A stretch of DNA of 64,000 nt from Mycolicibacterium llatzerense. GTDB taxonomy: Bacteria > Actinomycetota > Actinomycetes > Mycobacteriales > Mycobacteriaceae. Where the stretch lies: positions 62,001 through 126,000 of the forward strand of contig NZ_JXST01000014.1 of assembly GCF_000878195.1 (NCBI RefSeq), written 5' to 3'. The notes below the pieces were generated by a model. The model was not told the DNA's origin, searched no databases, and saw only the letters and a list, made by a program, of their open reading frames with translations. Of this stretch, positions 27,222-35,040 are shown piece by piece; within the stretch, counting starts at the first letter, position 1, and every line of letters begins with the position of its first letter. Position numbers and translations under genes: made by a program.

Positions 27222-27620
27222 ATGAGCATGACGTTCGCCGCTCGGCTGAACCGGCTGTTTGACACCGTCTACCCGCCAGGACGCGGTGCACACACATCTG
27301 CCGAGGTCATCGCTGCACTCAAGGCCGAAGGTGTGACCATGTCCGCCCCGTACCTGTCGCAGCTGCGTTCGGGCAACCGGACCAACCCGTCCGTCGCGAC
27401 CATGGCCGCGCTTGCCAACTTCTTCAGGATCAAGCCGGCCTACTTCACCGACGACGAGTACTACGAGAAGCTCGACCGGGAGCTGACCTGGCTCGCCAAC
27501 ATGCGCGATGAGGGCATCCGCCGCATTGCCGCACGTACCGTCGGCCTGTCCCCGGAAGCCAAGAAGGACATCGCCGACAAGGTCGACGAGCTGCGTCGCC
27601 AAGAGAACCTCGACAGCTAA
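27222..27620 (+). CDS. espR: Nucleoid-associated regulator EspR
   Basis: 132 residues, the same length as Rv3849. It has an N-terminal helix-turn-helix of the XRE/SinR type (SAEVIAALKAEGVTMSAPYL, SQLRSGNRTNPSVATMAALA) and a C-terminal helical dimerisation domain. EspR binds many sites, loops DNA, and controls ESX-1 effector and cell-wall genes in M. tuberculosis. GGAGGAAG sits 5 bp before the ATG. It is convergent with the ImmA/IrrE-MAB_1171c cassette and separated from it by two hairpins. Confidence 0.95.
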   Translation: MSMTFAARLNRLFDTVYPPGRGAHTSAEVIAALKAEGVTMSAPYLSQLRSGNRTNPSVATMAALANFFRIKPAYFTDDEYYEKLDRELTWLANMRDEGIRRIAARTVGLSPEAKKDIADKVDELRRQENLDS

Positions 27621-27626
27621 TCCGGT

Positions 27627-27642
27627 TAGCCCGACCGGGCTA
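27627..27642 (+). terminator. Short hairpin after espR
   Basis: TAGCCCG (27627-27633) and CGGGCTA (27636-27642) are perfect inverted repeats with a 2-nt spacer, starting 6 bp after the espR stop. Possibly an auxiliary terminator ahead of the larger hairpin at 27651. Confidence 0.5.
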
Positions 27643-27650
27643 GACCACAT

Positions 27651-27685
27651 TACGACCAGCGGATTCCGTTAATCCGCTGGTCGTA
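27651..27685. terminator. Bidirectional terminator between espR and the convergent membrane-protein gene
   Basis: TACGACCAGCGGATT (27651-27665) and AATCCGCTGGTCGTA (27671-27685) are perfect 15-bp arms around the loop CCGTT. It overlaps the 3' end of the convergent gene, so it can stop transcription from both sides. Confidence 0.85.
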
Positions 27686-28832
27686 CTGCTTTAACCCGAC
27701 TTACCTGCGCCTTGGCGGCCGCTCCGGTCGCCTCGGCCCTACCCTGCCGCTCCAGCTCGCGGTACTGCGCGGCAATCGCCAGAATCCACTCCCGATCCGA
27801 ATACGTCGCGGGCTGCCTCAGCCAGCTCGGCCCAGGGAACTTCGTCCGCGACCCTCCCTTCGGCCGGTCGCTACGACCGTCGTAGATCCAGCTGGCCACC
27901 CGACGTGCCTGAACATCGGGCGCGACCTCGACGCGTTGACTGCCGCCGGCTCCGCCACCGTCCAGCACATCAGTGGCCTCCAGGTACAGCGCGTCCGAGA
28001 TCAGCGACATCTGCTCGGCAACCCGGAACAACAGTGGCCCGCGCGGGCGCACGCCGATCCCGATGTTCGGGTGACGGCGGCTCAGCTCGGCGAGCAGCGG
28101 AGCGATGGTCCGCAGTTCCCGCCGGGCCCCGAACCAGTCCTCGACGCTGGGCAACAGCGAGCCACTGGCCACCACCAGCATGGCGCAGCCGAGAATCGTC
28201 GCTGCCGCGCCGACTCCGACCAGCTGGGTGCTGCCAACGGCGCGCAGCAGAATGAAAGCACTGGCCAGCACGATCAGCACGATGCCGATGCTGAAGACGA
28301 ACAAGGCCCGGCCCCGCCGGGTCCGGTTGGAGTTACGCACCCCGGCCCAGGCGACCAGCGTCAGCGCCAACAGCACGTACAGCAACGGCAGCAGCCACGA
28401 CAGCGAGTTGCCGCCCGAACCGAGATTCCGGCGCAGGTACTCCTCCGGCGCCATCTCGGGCTGCCGCGGGGTCAGGAAGAACAGCACCAGCGTGAGCACC
28501 GCGATGGCTGCGGCGACGCTGTACTGGGCGATGGCGATGCGCCGGATCGCCAGCGGTTTACGGCTCGAGGATGCCGAGGTGATCATGACGCAGCTGCCGG
28601 CGGCACAGGCGATCAGCGCCACCTGGCTGAGCATGCTGGACACGTTCGGCCAGTGCAGGATGGTGTCGAGCAGCAGTGTGAGCGGCTCCCAGTTCAGCGC
28701 CGCGACCAAGCCCAGGCTGCCGAGCGCGACGATCATCGCTGCGCTGACGAGCGACTGTTTGTTGACCAGTGCCCAACCGATACGAAGGCCGGTCGCCAGG
28801 CCGAGCAGGCCGGCGATTACCCAGATGATCAA
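27669..28832 (-). CDS. Seven-helix membrane protein, MAB_1171c-type putative transporter
   Basis: 387 residues. About seven transmembrane helices occupy residues 1-226 (MIIWVIAGLLGLATG; AAMIVALGSLGLVAAL; VALIACAAGSCVMITS; AVAAAIAVLTLVLFFL-like; LLPLLYVLLALTLVAW; FSIGIVLIVLASAFIL; AATILGCAMLVVASGS). A cytosolic C-terminal domain of about 160 residues follows (FGARRELRTIAPLLAELSRR onward). I recognise the pattern of the actinobacterial MAB_1171c family, often linked to XRE and ImmA/IrrE genes; its function is not established. The ATG overlaps the ImmA-like gene stop by 4 bp, so the two are co-translated. Confidence 0.78.
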   Translation of the reverse strand: MIIWVIAGLLGLATGLRIGWALVNKQSLVSAAMIVALGSLGLVAALNWEPLTLLLDTILHWPNVSSMLSQVALIACAAGSCVMITSASSSRKPLAIRRIAIAQYSVAAAIAVLTLVLFFLTPRQPEMAPEEYLRRNLGSGGNSLSWLLPLLYVLLALTLVAWAGVRNSNRTRRGRALFVFSIGIVLIVLASAFILLRAVGSTQLVGVGAAATILGCAMLVVASGSLLPSVEDWFGARRELRTIAPLLAELSRRHPNIGIGVRPRGPLLFRVAEQMSLISDALYLEATDVLDGGGAGGSQRVEVAPDVQARRVASWIYDGRSDRPKGGSRTKFPGPSWLRQPATYSDREWILAIAAQYRELERQGRAEATGAAAKAQVSRVKAVRPAD

Positions 28833-29320
28833 CCAAACGCCTCGCCGAGACGGATCTGGACGATCGAGGACCGGTCAGAGGGCAGCCGACCCAGCCGGTG
28901 GATCAGCAGCGCGGCGAAGTCCTCGGCTTCCTGTTCGGCCTCCTCGCCGGCCGGCCCCATGCAACCGGTCCGCTGATTCAGCATGTAACCGATGAGATCG
29001 GAACTCGCCAGCTCCATGGAGTCCCGGGCAGCCTCGACAACGGAGACGCCGTCGTGACCGAGGACGAGGTGGCCGAGTTCGTGGGCGAGGGTCCGGTCAC
29101 CGGCCGGGAGTCCCTTCTGCAAGAGGAACACATCGCGGTCGTTGTACTGGCGCCACTGTCCGCAGACTCCGGCGGGCAGGTCGGCCATGGTCACCTCGAT
29201 CGGGCGGCCACGGTCCTCACTGACCGCGTCGACGAGACGGGCGAGTGAGACCTCACCACGTCGCGGGGCAAGATCCAGCACCGAATTGACTGCGCGTGTG
29301 ACACGGCGGCTCGCGGGCAT
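28829..29320 (-). CDS. ImmA/IrrE-family metallopeptidase
   Basis: 163 residues with the zinc motif RTLAHELGHLVLGHDG (HExxH plus a third His), characteristic of COG2856 peptidases that cleave XRE-type repressors (ImmA of ICEBs1, IrrE of Deinococcus). There is no signal peptide. AAAGGGGG lies 6 bp before the ATG. It overlaps the seven-helix gene by 4 bp and starts 62 bp after the stop of a secreted surface protein on the same strand. The nearest helix-turn-helix protein is EspR, convergent across the membrane gene; whether EspR is a substrate is unknown. Confidence 0.85.
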   Translation of the reverse strand: MPASRRVTRAVNSVLDLAPRRGEVSLARLVDAVSEDRGRPIEVTMADLPAGVCGQWRQYNDRDVFLLQKGLPAGDRTLAHELGHLVLGHDGVSVVEAARDSMELASSDLIGYMLNQRTGCMGPAGEEAEQEAEDFAALLIHRLGRLPSDRSSIVQIRLGEAFG

Positions 29321-29382
29321 GCCGAACCCCCTTTCACTGCGATTGGCACGGTTGCCATCAATTGTGCCGCAGACCCGTTCTG

Positions 29383-30891
29383 TCAGGTCATAAATCGCGC
29401 AGTGCCGCTGCGGCGGACCACGTGACCAGCGCGCGCTTGCCGGTACCCGACCAGCCCACCGGCGCCCGTCAGGATGAGGATGCCGGTGAAGCCGGGGACG
29501 GCCACCGCCGCCACCTCACTGAGACCGGCTGCGCGCAGGTAGTCAGGATATCCGGCGCGGAATGCGGGTTCGGCGACGATCTCGTTCTTCGTGCCGAACG
29601 TGGTCGGTTGCGGTGACCGCACCGCCGGGACTTCGGCCGGTGCGCTGACGACGACCGGGCTGTCCAGTTTCAGCGCGGGAAATGCCGGCGTATCCACTAC
29701 GGGCGCCACCGGCAGGCTCCCCGTCGGCACGGGCATGCGGTTCGGGCGCCCGAGATTCATGCCTGGCACGACTTGCTCGCTCAGCATCGAAATCGACGTC
29801 TGCATGAACGGCAGCGACGTCGCGGCGTCGAGCGTCGCGTTGGTGAGCCCTGCGACGAAGTCATAGACCGGCTCGATGTGGGCGAGGACGAAAACCGGAA
29901 TCGCGGCGAGCTGCGCCAGCACCGGGATGTTCGACATGTCGGGCAGCTGCGGGAGCTGATCCCACCGCGGCAACCGCGGTATCAGTGCCGCCAGCGGGAT
30001 TTTCGTCAGGTCCACGCCCTGCACGGCGCCGGTCGGCGACGTGTGGACCGCCGCGGACGGCAGGGAGAACGTCAAACCCCCCAGGTTGATGGTGGTCGTC
30101 GCCGCGGCCGGCTTCGGTTTGGCGGGGGTCTTGGTGGGCGACGTCGGTGACGCGGGACTTGCCGAACCGCTGCCTGGGCTGACGCCGCCCGGAGCGGGCA
30201 GACCGGGCAGGTGTGGAAGGGCCGGTAGGCCAGGAAGTCCGGGCAGGCTCGGCAGGCTGGGGAGCTTGATACCGGGGAGGCTGATGCCGGGGAGGTGGAT
30301 GGCGGTGGCAGGCGCCGGGCCCGACGTGGCAGCCGGTTCCGGTTGGCTTGTCCCACCCGTTGTGGCGGGCGCGGTGGTGCCGGTGGTCGTTCCGGTTTCC
30401 GCCTGCTGCGTCGACGAGCCGGCCGACGGCTGATGTTCGCCAGCGGCCGGGTTTGATGTTCCAGATTCCTCGGATCGACCCGGCGAAGTGGCATTATTTT
30501 GTTTGCTGGAAGGATTGCTTTCGGACGTATTCTTGCCCGATTCACCGGTATTGCCGGGGCCGTGAGCACCGGCTTCGGAACCGCCCTTGGCAACGCCGCC
30601 CGATGCGCCGCGCTTATCTGTTTTCGCGCCCGAACCGGTACTACCGGTCGACGGCGTCTGCGACTGGCCGTCCGTCGGCTTGGTCGGCCGCCCAGGGGCC
30701 TTGTGCCCGCCACCAGCGGTTGAGCTGCCGCTGGGCTTGTCGGCGTGGTGCGTAGCTCCGCCACTGTGGTCACTCGTGCCACTACCGGAAGCTGCAGAGT
30801 CAGCGAATGCGTTTGCACCGCCCATGCCAGCGATCAACAGCCCAGATGCCGTCAGGGCGGCAGCTGTAGCTATTCGTTGGCGTGGCGCCAT
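29383..30891 (-). CDS. Secreted Pro/Ser/Thr-rich surface protein with C-terminal anchor
   Basis: 502 residues. An N-terminal signal peptide (IATAAALTASGLLIAGMGGANAFA, in two halves around residue 18) is followed by about 150 residues of Gly/Ser/Thr-rich low complexity. Then comes a LPGxxLP-type repeat stretch (HLPGISLPGIKLPSLPSLPG) and a more ordered region (LAQLAAIPVFVLAHIEPVYD). The C-terminus has a hydrophobic helix (GFTGILILTGAGGLVGY) and a basic tail (RQARAGHVVRR), like a membrane or sortase-type anchor, but no LPXTG is seen. GGAGG lies 5 bp before the ATG at 30891. It is the first gene of the cassette with ImmA and the seven-helix protein. Confidence 0.78.
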   Translation of the reverse strand: MAPRQRIATAAALTASGLLIAGMGGANAFADSAASGSGTSDHSGGATHHADKPSGSSTAGGGHKAPGRPTKPTDGQSQTPSTGSTGSGAKTDKRGASGGVAKGGSEAGAHGPGNTGESGKNTSESNPSSKQNNATSPGRSEESGTSNPAAGEHQPSAGSSTQQAETGTTTGTTAPATTGGTSQPEPAATSGPAPATAIHLPGISLPGIKLPSLPSLPGLPGLPALPHLPGLPAPGGVSPGSGSASPASPTSPTKTPAKPKPAAATTTINLGGLTFSLPSAAVHTSPTGAVQGVDLTKIPLAALIPRLPRWDQLPQLPDMSNIPVLAQLAAIPVFVLAHIEPVYDFVAGLTNATLDAATSLPFMQTSISMLSEQVVPGMNLGRPNRMPVPTGSLPVAPVVDTPAFPALKLDSPVVVSAPAEVPAVRSPQPTTFGTKNEIVAEPAFRAGYPDYLRAAGLSEVAAVAVPGFTGILILTGAGGLVGYRQARAGHVVRRSGTARFMT

Positions 30892-30999
30892 CGTCCCCTC
30901 CGCTTTCATCGCATCGAAAACCCGCTCTGCTGAATTCTGAATAATTGTCGCACAACTGCCCGACTTTGTTTGCTGGATAAAGTAGTCGGAAATGTGGGA

Positions 31000-31028
31000 A
31001 ATTCCACCTTGGAATTGCGGCGCAATTC
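31000..31028. promoter_or_regulatory. Overlapping palindromes in a divergent promoter region
   Basis: AATTCCA-CCT-TGGAATT (31000-31016) overlaps GAATTGCG-G-CGCAATTC (31012-31028); both are perfect. They sit in the 241-bp AT-richer gap between the divergent surface-protein gene and the Rv3850 homologue. The middle GGAATT half-site is shared, so binding of the two sites might be exclusive or stacked. The binding protein is unknown. Confidence 0.5.
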
Positions 31029-31132
31029 GACCTGCGACCCGGTGCCCGATTCCAGCCCACGGACGATAAGGTGGCGTCACCATCGCAGCAAGATCGTGCA
31101 CACGTGTCGAGACGACCGGGAGGTCAGCCGGA

Positions 31133-31789
31133 ATGGGCCTGTTCAAGCGACGCAAGAGCCGGGCAACCCGCCGCGCCGAGGCAAAGGCGATCAAGGCGAA
31201 GGCAAAACTCGAAGCGCGGCTGTCTGCCAAGAACGAGGCCCGGCGCATCAAGGCGGACGGCCGCCGGCAAACCAAGCGGGACCGGGCCGGCGTCAAGGCC
31301 CAGCGCGACAGCGACAAAGTGGCACTCAAAGTTGCTGAAACCCGGCTGCAAGCAGTCCGCGAAGGCAAGCTGCTGTCGCCGACCAAGATTCGCCGGCTGT
31401 TGATGGTGTCGCGAATCCTCGCGCCTGTCGTCGTGCCGGTGGCCTACCGGGCGGCGATCTCCGCGCGCGGAGTCATCGACCAACGCCGTGCGGACCAGCT
31501 GGGCGTTCCGCTGAGCCAGATCGGACAGTTCTCCGGCACCGGCGGCGCGCTGTCCGCACGGATCGCCGGCGCAGAGCGATCGCTGCGCCAGGTGGCCGAG
31601 AACAAGCCCAAGGACGCCGAGACCAAGCAGTTCGTGACGACGCTGACGGGCAAGCTGGCCGACCTCTCTGCCGCGGTGACGGCAGCGGAGAACATGCCGG
31701 CCCCGCAGCGACGGACCGCGCACGCCGCCATCGACAACCAGCTCAACGGCATCGACGCAGACGTCCTGGCCCGCCTCGGGGTGTCCTGA
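31133..31789 (+). CDS. Basic coiled-coil protein, Rv3850 homologue (DUF6474-type)
   Basis: 218 residues, the same length as Rv3850. The first 75 residues are extremely Lys/Arg/Ala-rich and probably helical (KRRKSRATRRAEAKAIKAK). A short hydrophobic segment follows (SRILAPVVVPVAYRAAISA), then a helical C-terminal domain. The basic N-terminus could bind nucleic acid or membrane phospholipid. The function is unknown. It precedes the H-NS-like gene by 20 bp and is likely co-transcribed. Confidence 0.8.
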   Translation: MGLFKRRKSRATRRAEAKAIKAKAKLEARLSAKNEARRIKADGRRQTKRDRAGVKAQRDSDKVALKVAETRLQAVREGKLLSPTKIRRLLMVSRILAPVVVPVAYRAAISARGVIDQRRADQLGVPLSQIGQFSGTGGALSARIAGAERSLRQVAENKPKDAETKQFVTTLTGKLADLSAAVTAAENMPAPQRRTAHAAIDNQLNGIDADVLARLGVS

Positions 31790-31809
31790 CCGCTCGGAGG
31801 AGCACCCGC

Positions 31810-32274
31810 ATGGCAGACGAGCAGAGTTCCCCCGACGAGGCGCAGCCCAGCGTTCCGGCGAATCAGACGCCGGCCAACAAGACTCCCGCCAAGAAAGCGC
31901 CGGCGAAGAAGGCCGCTGCCAAGAAGGTGCCCGCCAAAAAGGTGCCGGCGAAGAAGACACCCGCCAAGAAGGCCGCGACCACCGCCCCGGCCAAGAAGGC
32001 CCCCGCGAAGAAGGCTCCGCCGAAGGTCGCGCCACCGGCACCGCCGGCCCCCGAACCCGCAGCTCCCCAACTCCCGGTCCCCGAACCGCCGGCGCCCGTC
32101 GAAGCGGAACCCGAATCTCCCCCGCCCGTCGAAGCGGAACCCGCACCACTGCCCGTCCTCACGCTGGCTCCGCCCGTTCCCCAGCGTTCCGGGGTGCCGG
32201 CGGCCGCGGTGATCGCCGCGGCCGTGCTGGCCCTGCTCCTCGTGCTGCTGGTCCGACGCCGCGCCGCCGACTGA
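31810..32274 (+). CDS. hns: H-NS-like membrane-anchored PAKK-repeat protein
   Basis: 154-residue homologue of Rv3852. After an acidic start there is a run of about eleven PAKK/AKKA units (residues about 20-75), which resemble eukaryotic histone H1 tails and bind DNA. A Pro/Glu-rich stretch follows, and a single C-terminal transmembrane helix (AAVIAAAVLALLLVLLV) with basic end (RRRAAD). The M. tuberculosis protein was named Hns and bends DNA, but deletion has mild effects. It could tether DNA to the membrane. GGAGGAG precedes the ATG. Confidence 0.82.
   Translation: MADEQSSPDEAQPSVPANQTPANKTPAKKAPAKKAAAKKVPAKKVPAKKTPAKKAATTAPAKKAPAKKAPPKVAPPAPPAPEPAAPQLPVPEPPAPVEAEPESPPPVEAEPAPLPVLTLAPPVPQRSGVPAAAVIAAAVLALLLVLLVRRRAAD
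31870..32030 (+). repeat. PAKK-encoding tandem repeats in the hns-like gene
   Basis: Degenerate 12-15 bp units encode PAKKAPAKKA-type runs. This is coding sequence, and such tracts are prone to length change between strains. Confidence 0.8.
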
Positions 32275-32298
32275 CAGCGCCCCTGAGATAATCGGCGG

Positions 32299-32778
32299 GT
32301 GACCATCGAACCCCGCGCCACCGCTGACCTCGTCGACGAGATCTACCCCGATGTCCGCAGCTGCGATCTGCAGTTGCAGAACTACGGCGGTCGGACCATG
32401 TTCGCCGGCCGGATCACCACGGTGAAGTGCTTCCAGGACAACGCCCTGCTCAAGTCGATCCTGTCGACGCCGGGCGACGGCGGCGTCCTGGTGGTCGACG
32501 GCGACGGATCACTGCACACCGCCCTCGTCGGCGACATCATCGCCGGCCTCGCCCACGACAACGGTTGGTCGGGCGTCATCGTCAACGGACCGGTGCGCGA
32601 CGCGTCGACGCTGCGCACCATCGACGTCGGCATCAAGGCGCTGGGCACCAACCCCCGCAAGGGCACCAAGACCGGAGCGGGCGACCGCGATGTCGAGGTC
32701 ACCTTCGGCGGCGTCACCTTCGTCCCCGGCGACATCGCTTACTGCGACGAGGACGGCATCGTCGTCGTTACCCCGTAA
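32299..32778 (+). CDS. rraA: Regulator of RNase E activity RraA family protein
   Basis: 159 residues, homologue of Rv3853. It has the RraA fold with [19 protein letters not shown] and the glycine-rich [16 protein letters not shown] loop. Members inhibit RNase E, or act as hydroxymethylglutarate aldolases; the older MenG name is a misassignment. The GTG start at 32299 follows the hns-like gene by 24 bp. A perfect bidirectional terminator separates it from ethA. Confidence 0.92.
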   Translation: MTIEPRATADLVDEIYPDVRSCDLQLQNYGGRTMFAGRITTVKCFQDNALLKSILSTPGDGGVLVVDGDGSLHTALVGDIIAGLAHDNGWSGVIVNGPVRDASTLRTIDVGIKALGTNPRKGTKTGAGDRDVEVTFGGVTFVPGDIAYCDEDGIVVVTP

Positions 32779-32791
32779 TCACGAACAATCA

Positions 32792-32827
32792 CAAACTGCC
32801 CCTTCTCGTTCGAGAAGGGGCAGTTTG
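32792..32827. terminator. Perfect bidirectional terminator between rraA and ethA
   Basis: CAAACTGCCCCTTCTCG (32792-32808) and CGAGAAGGGGCAGTTTG (32811-32827) are exact 17-nt arms with a minimal spacer of 2 nt. It sits 13 bp after rraA and 18 bp before the ethA stop. Confidence 0.9.
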
Positions 32828-32845
32828 CGTCTGCTGGGCAGCGAA

Positions 32846-34315
32846 CTAAACGTTCACGGCCACACGGTGTTTGGTGAACTGCAGGGACTGCTCGTCGACC
32901 TTGCCGTACCGGATGGTCCGCATGTCGAAGAAGTAGTTCTGCTTCAGCTTCCAGGGCGCTTCCGAGCCTGACTTGGGCAGGCTGTCCATGGCGCGCTTGA
33001 AGTAGCCGGGGGTGAAGTCCATGAACGGCAGTTCGTCGACGCTGCCACCGGGGTGCTGCGGCTCGACGCGGTCAAAACCGTTGGCGTCCATGTAGTTCAG
33101 TACGCGGCAGATGAACTCGGACACCAGGTCGGCCTTGAGCGTCCAGGACGCGTTGGTGTACCCGAAGGTGATCGCCATGTTCGGCACGCCCGAGAGCATG
33201 AGGCCCTTGTAGGTCATGCAGCCGGGCAGGTCGATCAGCTCACCGTTGCGGTGCGCGGTCGCGCCACCGAACAGCTGCATGTTCAAACCCGTTGCGGTGA
33301 CGATGATGTCGGCCTGCAGCTCCTCGCCGGAGGCAAGCTTGATGCCGTTCTCGGTGAAGGTCTCGATGGTGTCGGTGACGACGCCGGCCTTGCCCGAGCG
33401 GATGGCCTTGAACAGATCGCCGTTGGGCGCCAAGCAGACTCGCTCGTCCCACGGGTTGTAGCGCGGGCTGAAGTGCTTGTCGTAGTCGAAGCCTTCGGGC
33501 AGCCGGCGCTCAGCCATCTGGCGCAGCGCCTTCTTGAAGACGGCGGGGAACTTGCGGGCGAGCTGGTACTGCCCGGTGCTGTAGCCGATCTGCTTCCAGC
33601 GGTTCACGAAGTGCGCCAGGTGCTTCGGCAGGAACTTGTTGGTCTGCTTGGCCACCGGGTCCTCCAGCGGCAGCGCGCCGATGTAGGTGGGTGAGCGCTG
33701 CAGCATGGTCACGTGGCCCACGCCGCCGTTCACCAGCGACGGGATCAGCGTCACGGCCGTGGCGCCGGATCCGATGACGACGACGTTCTTGCCGGTGTAG
33801 TCCAGATCCTCGGGCCAGTGCTGCGGGTGGACGATCTGTCCCTTGAAGTCGGCGGCGCCGGGGAACTCGGGCGAGTAGCCCTGGTCGTAGTTGTAGTAGC
33901 CGCTGCACACCGACAGGAACGACGCGGTGATCTGCTTGGCTTCACCGCCGACCTCGATGTCGATGGTCCAGCGGTTGTCGGCGTCCGACCAGTCCACCGA
34001 GGTCACACGCTGGCCGGTGCGGATGTGCTGCCGGATGCCGTTCTCGTCGGCCGCCTCGTTGATGTAGTCCCAGATCGACTGCCCGTCTGCGATCGACTTG
34101 GCCGACTCCCACGGCTTGAACCGGAAGCCGAGGGTGAACATGTCGGAGTCCGAGCGGATGCCGGGGTACTTGAACAGGTCCCAGGTGCCACCGATGTTCT
34201 CCCGACGTTCCAGGATCACGTAGCTCTTGGTGGGGCAGCGGTCCTGGAGGTGCCAGGCGGTGCTGATGCCGGAGATGCCGGCGCCGACGATGACAACATC
34301 GAAGTGTTCGATCAT
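32846..34315 (-). CDS. ethA: Baeyer-Villiger monooxygenase EthA
   Basis: FAD and NADPH-dependent Baeyer-Villiger monooxygenase, 489 residues. In M. tuberculosis (Rv3854c) it activates ethionamide and related thioamides; its natural substrates are ketones or mycolate-derived compounds. It shows the N-terminal FAD motif VVIVGAGISGISTAW, the family fingerprint FKGQIVHPQHW (FxGxxxHxxxW) near residue 160, and a second Rossmann motif VVVIGSGATAVTLIP. The gene is divergent from ethR with 78 bp between the two starts, holding three phased palindromes. Confidence 0.96.
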   Translation of the reverse strand: MIEHFDVVIVGAGISGISTAWHLQDRCPTKSYVILERRENIGGTWDLFKYPGIRSDSDMFTLGFRFKPWESAKSIADGQSIWDYINEAADENGIRQHIRTGQRVTSVDWSDADNRWTIDIEVGGEAKQITASFLSVCSGYYNYDQGYSPEFPGAADFKGQIVHPQHWPEDLDYTGKNVVVIGSGATAVTLIPSLVNGGVGHVTMLQRSPTYIGALPLEDPVAKQTNKFLPKHLAHFVNRWKQIGYSTGQYQLARKFPAVFKKALRQMAERRLPEGFDYDKHFSPRYNPWDERVCLAPNGDLFKAIRSGKAGVVTDTIETFTENGIKLASGEELQADIIVTATGLNMQLFGGATAHRNGELIDLPGCMTYKGLMLSGVPNMAITFGYTNASWTLKADLVSEFICRVLNYMDANGFDRVEPQHPGGSVDELPFMDFTPGYFKRAMDSLPKSGSEAPWKLKQNYFFDMRTIRYGKVDEQSLQFTKHRVAVNV

Positions 34316-34328
34316 GGTACCGACGGTA

Positions 34329-34343
34329 TCAACACCGTGTTGA
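34329..34343. promoter_or_regulatory. EthR operator palindrome 1
   Basis: TCAACACCGTGTTGA is a perfect 6-bp inverted repeat (TCAACA/TGTTGA) with a 3-bp centre. It is the ethA-proximal member of a set spaced 20 bp apart, 14 bp upstream of the ethA start. Confidence 0.75.
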
Positions 34344-34348
34344 GTCGG

Positions 34349-34363
34349 TCAACAGTGTGTTGA
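34349..34363. promoter_or_regulatory. EthR operator palindrome 2
   Basis: TCAACAGTGTGTTGA repeats the same TCAACA-N3-TGTTGA pattern exactly 20 bp from the first. Confidence 0.75.
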
Positions 34364-34368
34364 GAAGT

Positions 34369-34383
34369 TCGACAAACTGTTAG
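34369..34383. promoter_or_regulatory. EthR operator palindrome 3 (degenerate)
   Basis: TCGACAAACTGTTAG keeps the pattern with one change in the left arm and two in the right, again exactly 20 bp on. It lies 11 bp before the ethR ATG. Confidence 0.55.
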
Positions 34384-34393
34384 GCTCAGCTGC

Positions 34394-35029
34394 ATGAGTA
34401 CCGCCGCACAGACCCGGACGCCCCGGGGCAGACGCGCGGCTCGACCCTCGGGCGACGACCGCGAAGCGGCCATTCTGGCCACCGCGACCACCCTGCTGCA
34501 GCAGCGCTCCTTCGCCGAGATTTCCGTCGACGACCTGGCCAAAGGCGCCGGCATCTCGCGGCCGACGTTCTACTTCTACTTCTCGTCCAAGGAAGCGGTG
34601 CTGCTGTCTCTGCTCGATCCGCTGATCAAGCGGGCCGACACCGGCTTCGACGGCGCGCTCGAAGACATGCCGGCCGACCCCAGGGAAGCCATCCGGCACG
34701 GCATCGAGATCTTTTTCAGCTCGTTCGGCTCCCACCCGGCCACCGCCCGGGCCGGCGTCGAAGCCGTCAGAACGGTTCCAGAATTCCGCGAGGTCTGGGC
34801 CGGCCTCATGCAGAAGTGGATCAACTTGACCGCCGCCCTGATCACCGCGGAGCGCACGCGCGGCGCCGCGCCAGAGACCCTGCCCGCCCGGGACCTGGCC
34901 ACCTCGCTGAATCTGATGAACGAGCGCATGATCATGGCCACCCTGGCCGGCGAGCCCGGGGCCGTCGCTCACGACGACGTCGTGAACACCCTCACCCACA
35001 TCTGGCTGAACAGCATCTACAGCAGCTGA
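34394..35029 (+). CDS. ethR: TetR-family repressor EthR
   Basis: 211 residues (216 in M. tuberculosis Rv3855). The N-terminal helix-turn-helix (FAEISVDDLAKGAGISRPTF, YFYFSSKEAVLLSLL) is typical TetR/EthR. The C-terminal ligand pocket includes the hallmark aromatic-lined region (AGLMQKWINLTAALI, SLNLMNERMIMATLAG). EthR represses ethA by cooperative binding to the intergenic region; ligand binding releases it and boosts ethionamide activation. It is divergent from ethA. Confidence 0.94.
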   Translation: MSTAAQTRTPRGRRAARPSGDDREAAILATATTLLQQRSFAEISVDDLAKGAGISRPTFYFYFSSKEAVLLSLLDPLIKRADTGFDGALEDMPADPREAIRHGIEIFFSSFGSHPATARAGVEAVRTVPEFREVWAGLMQKWINLTAALITAERTRGAAPETLPARDLATSLNLMNERMIMATLAGEPGAVAHDDVVNTLTHIWLNSIYSS

Positions 35030-35040
35030 CCTACCGCATA

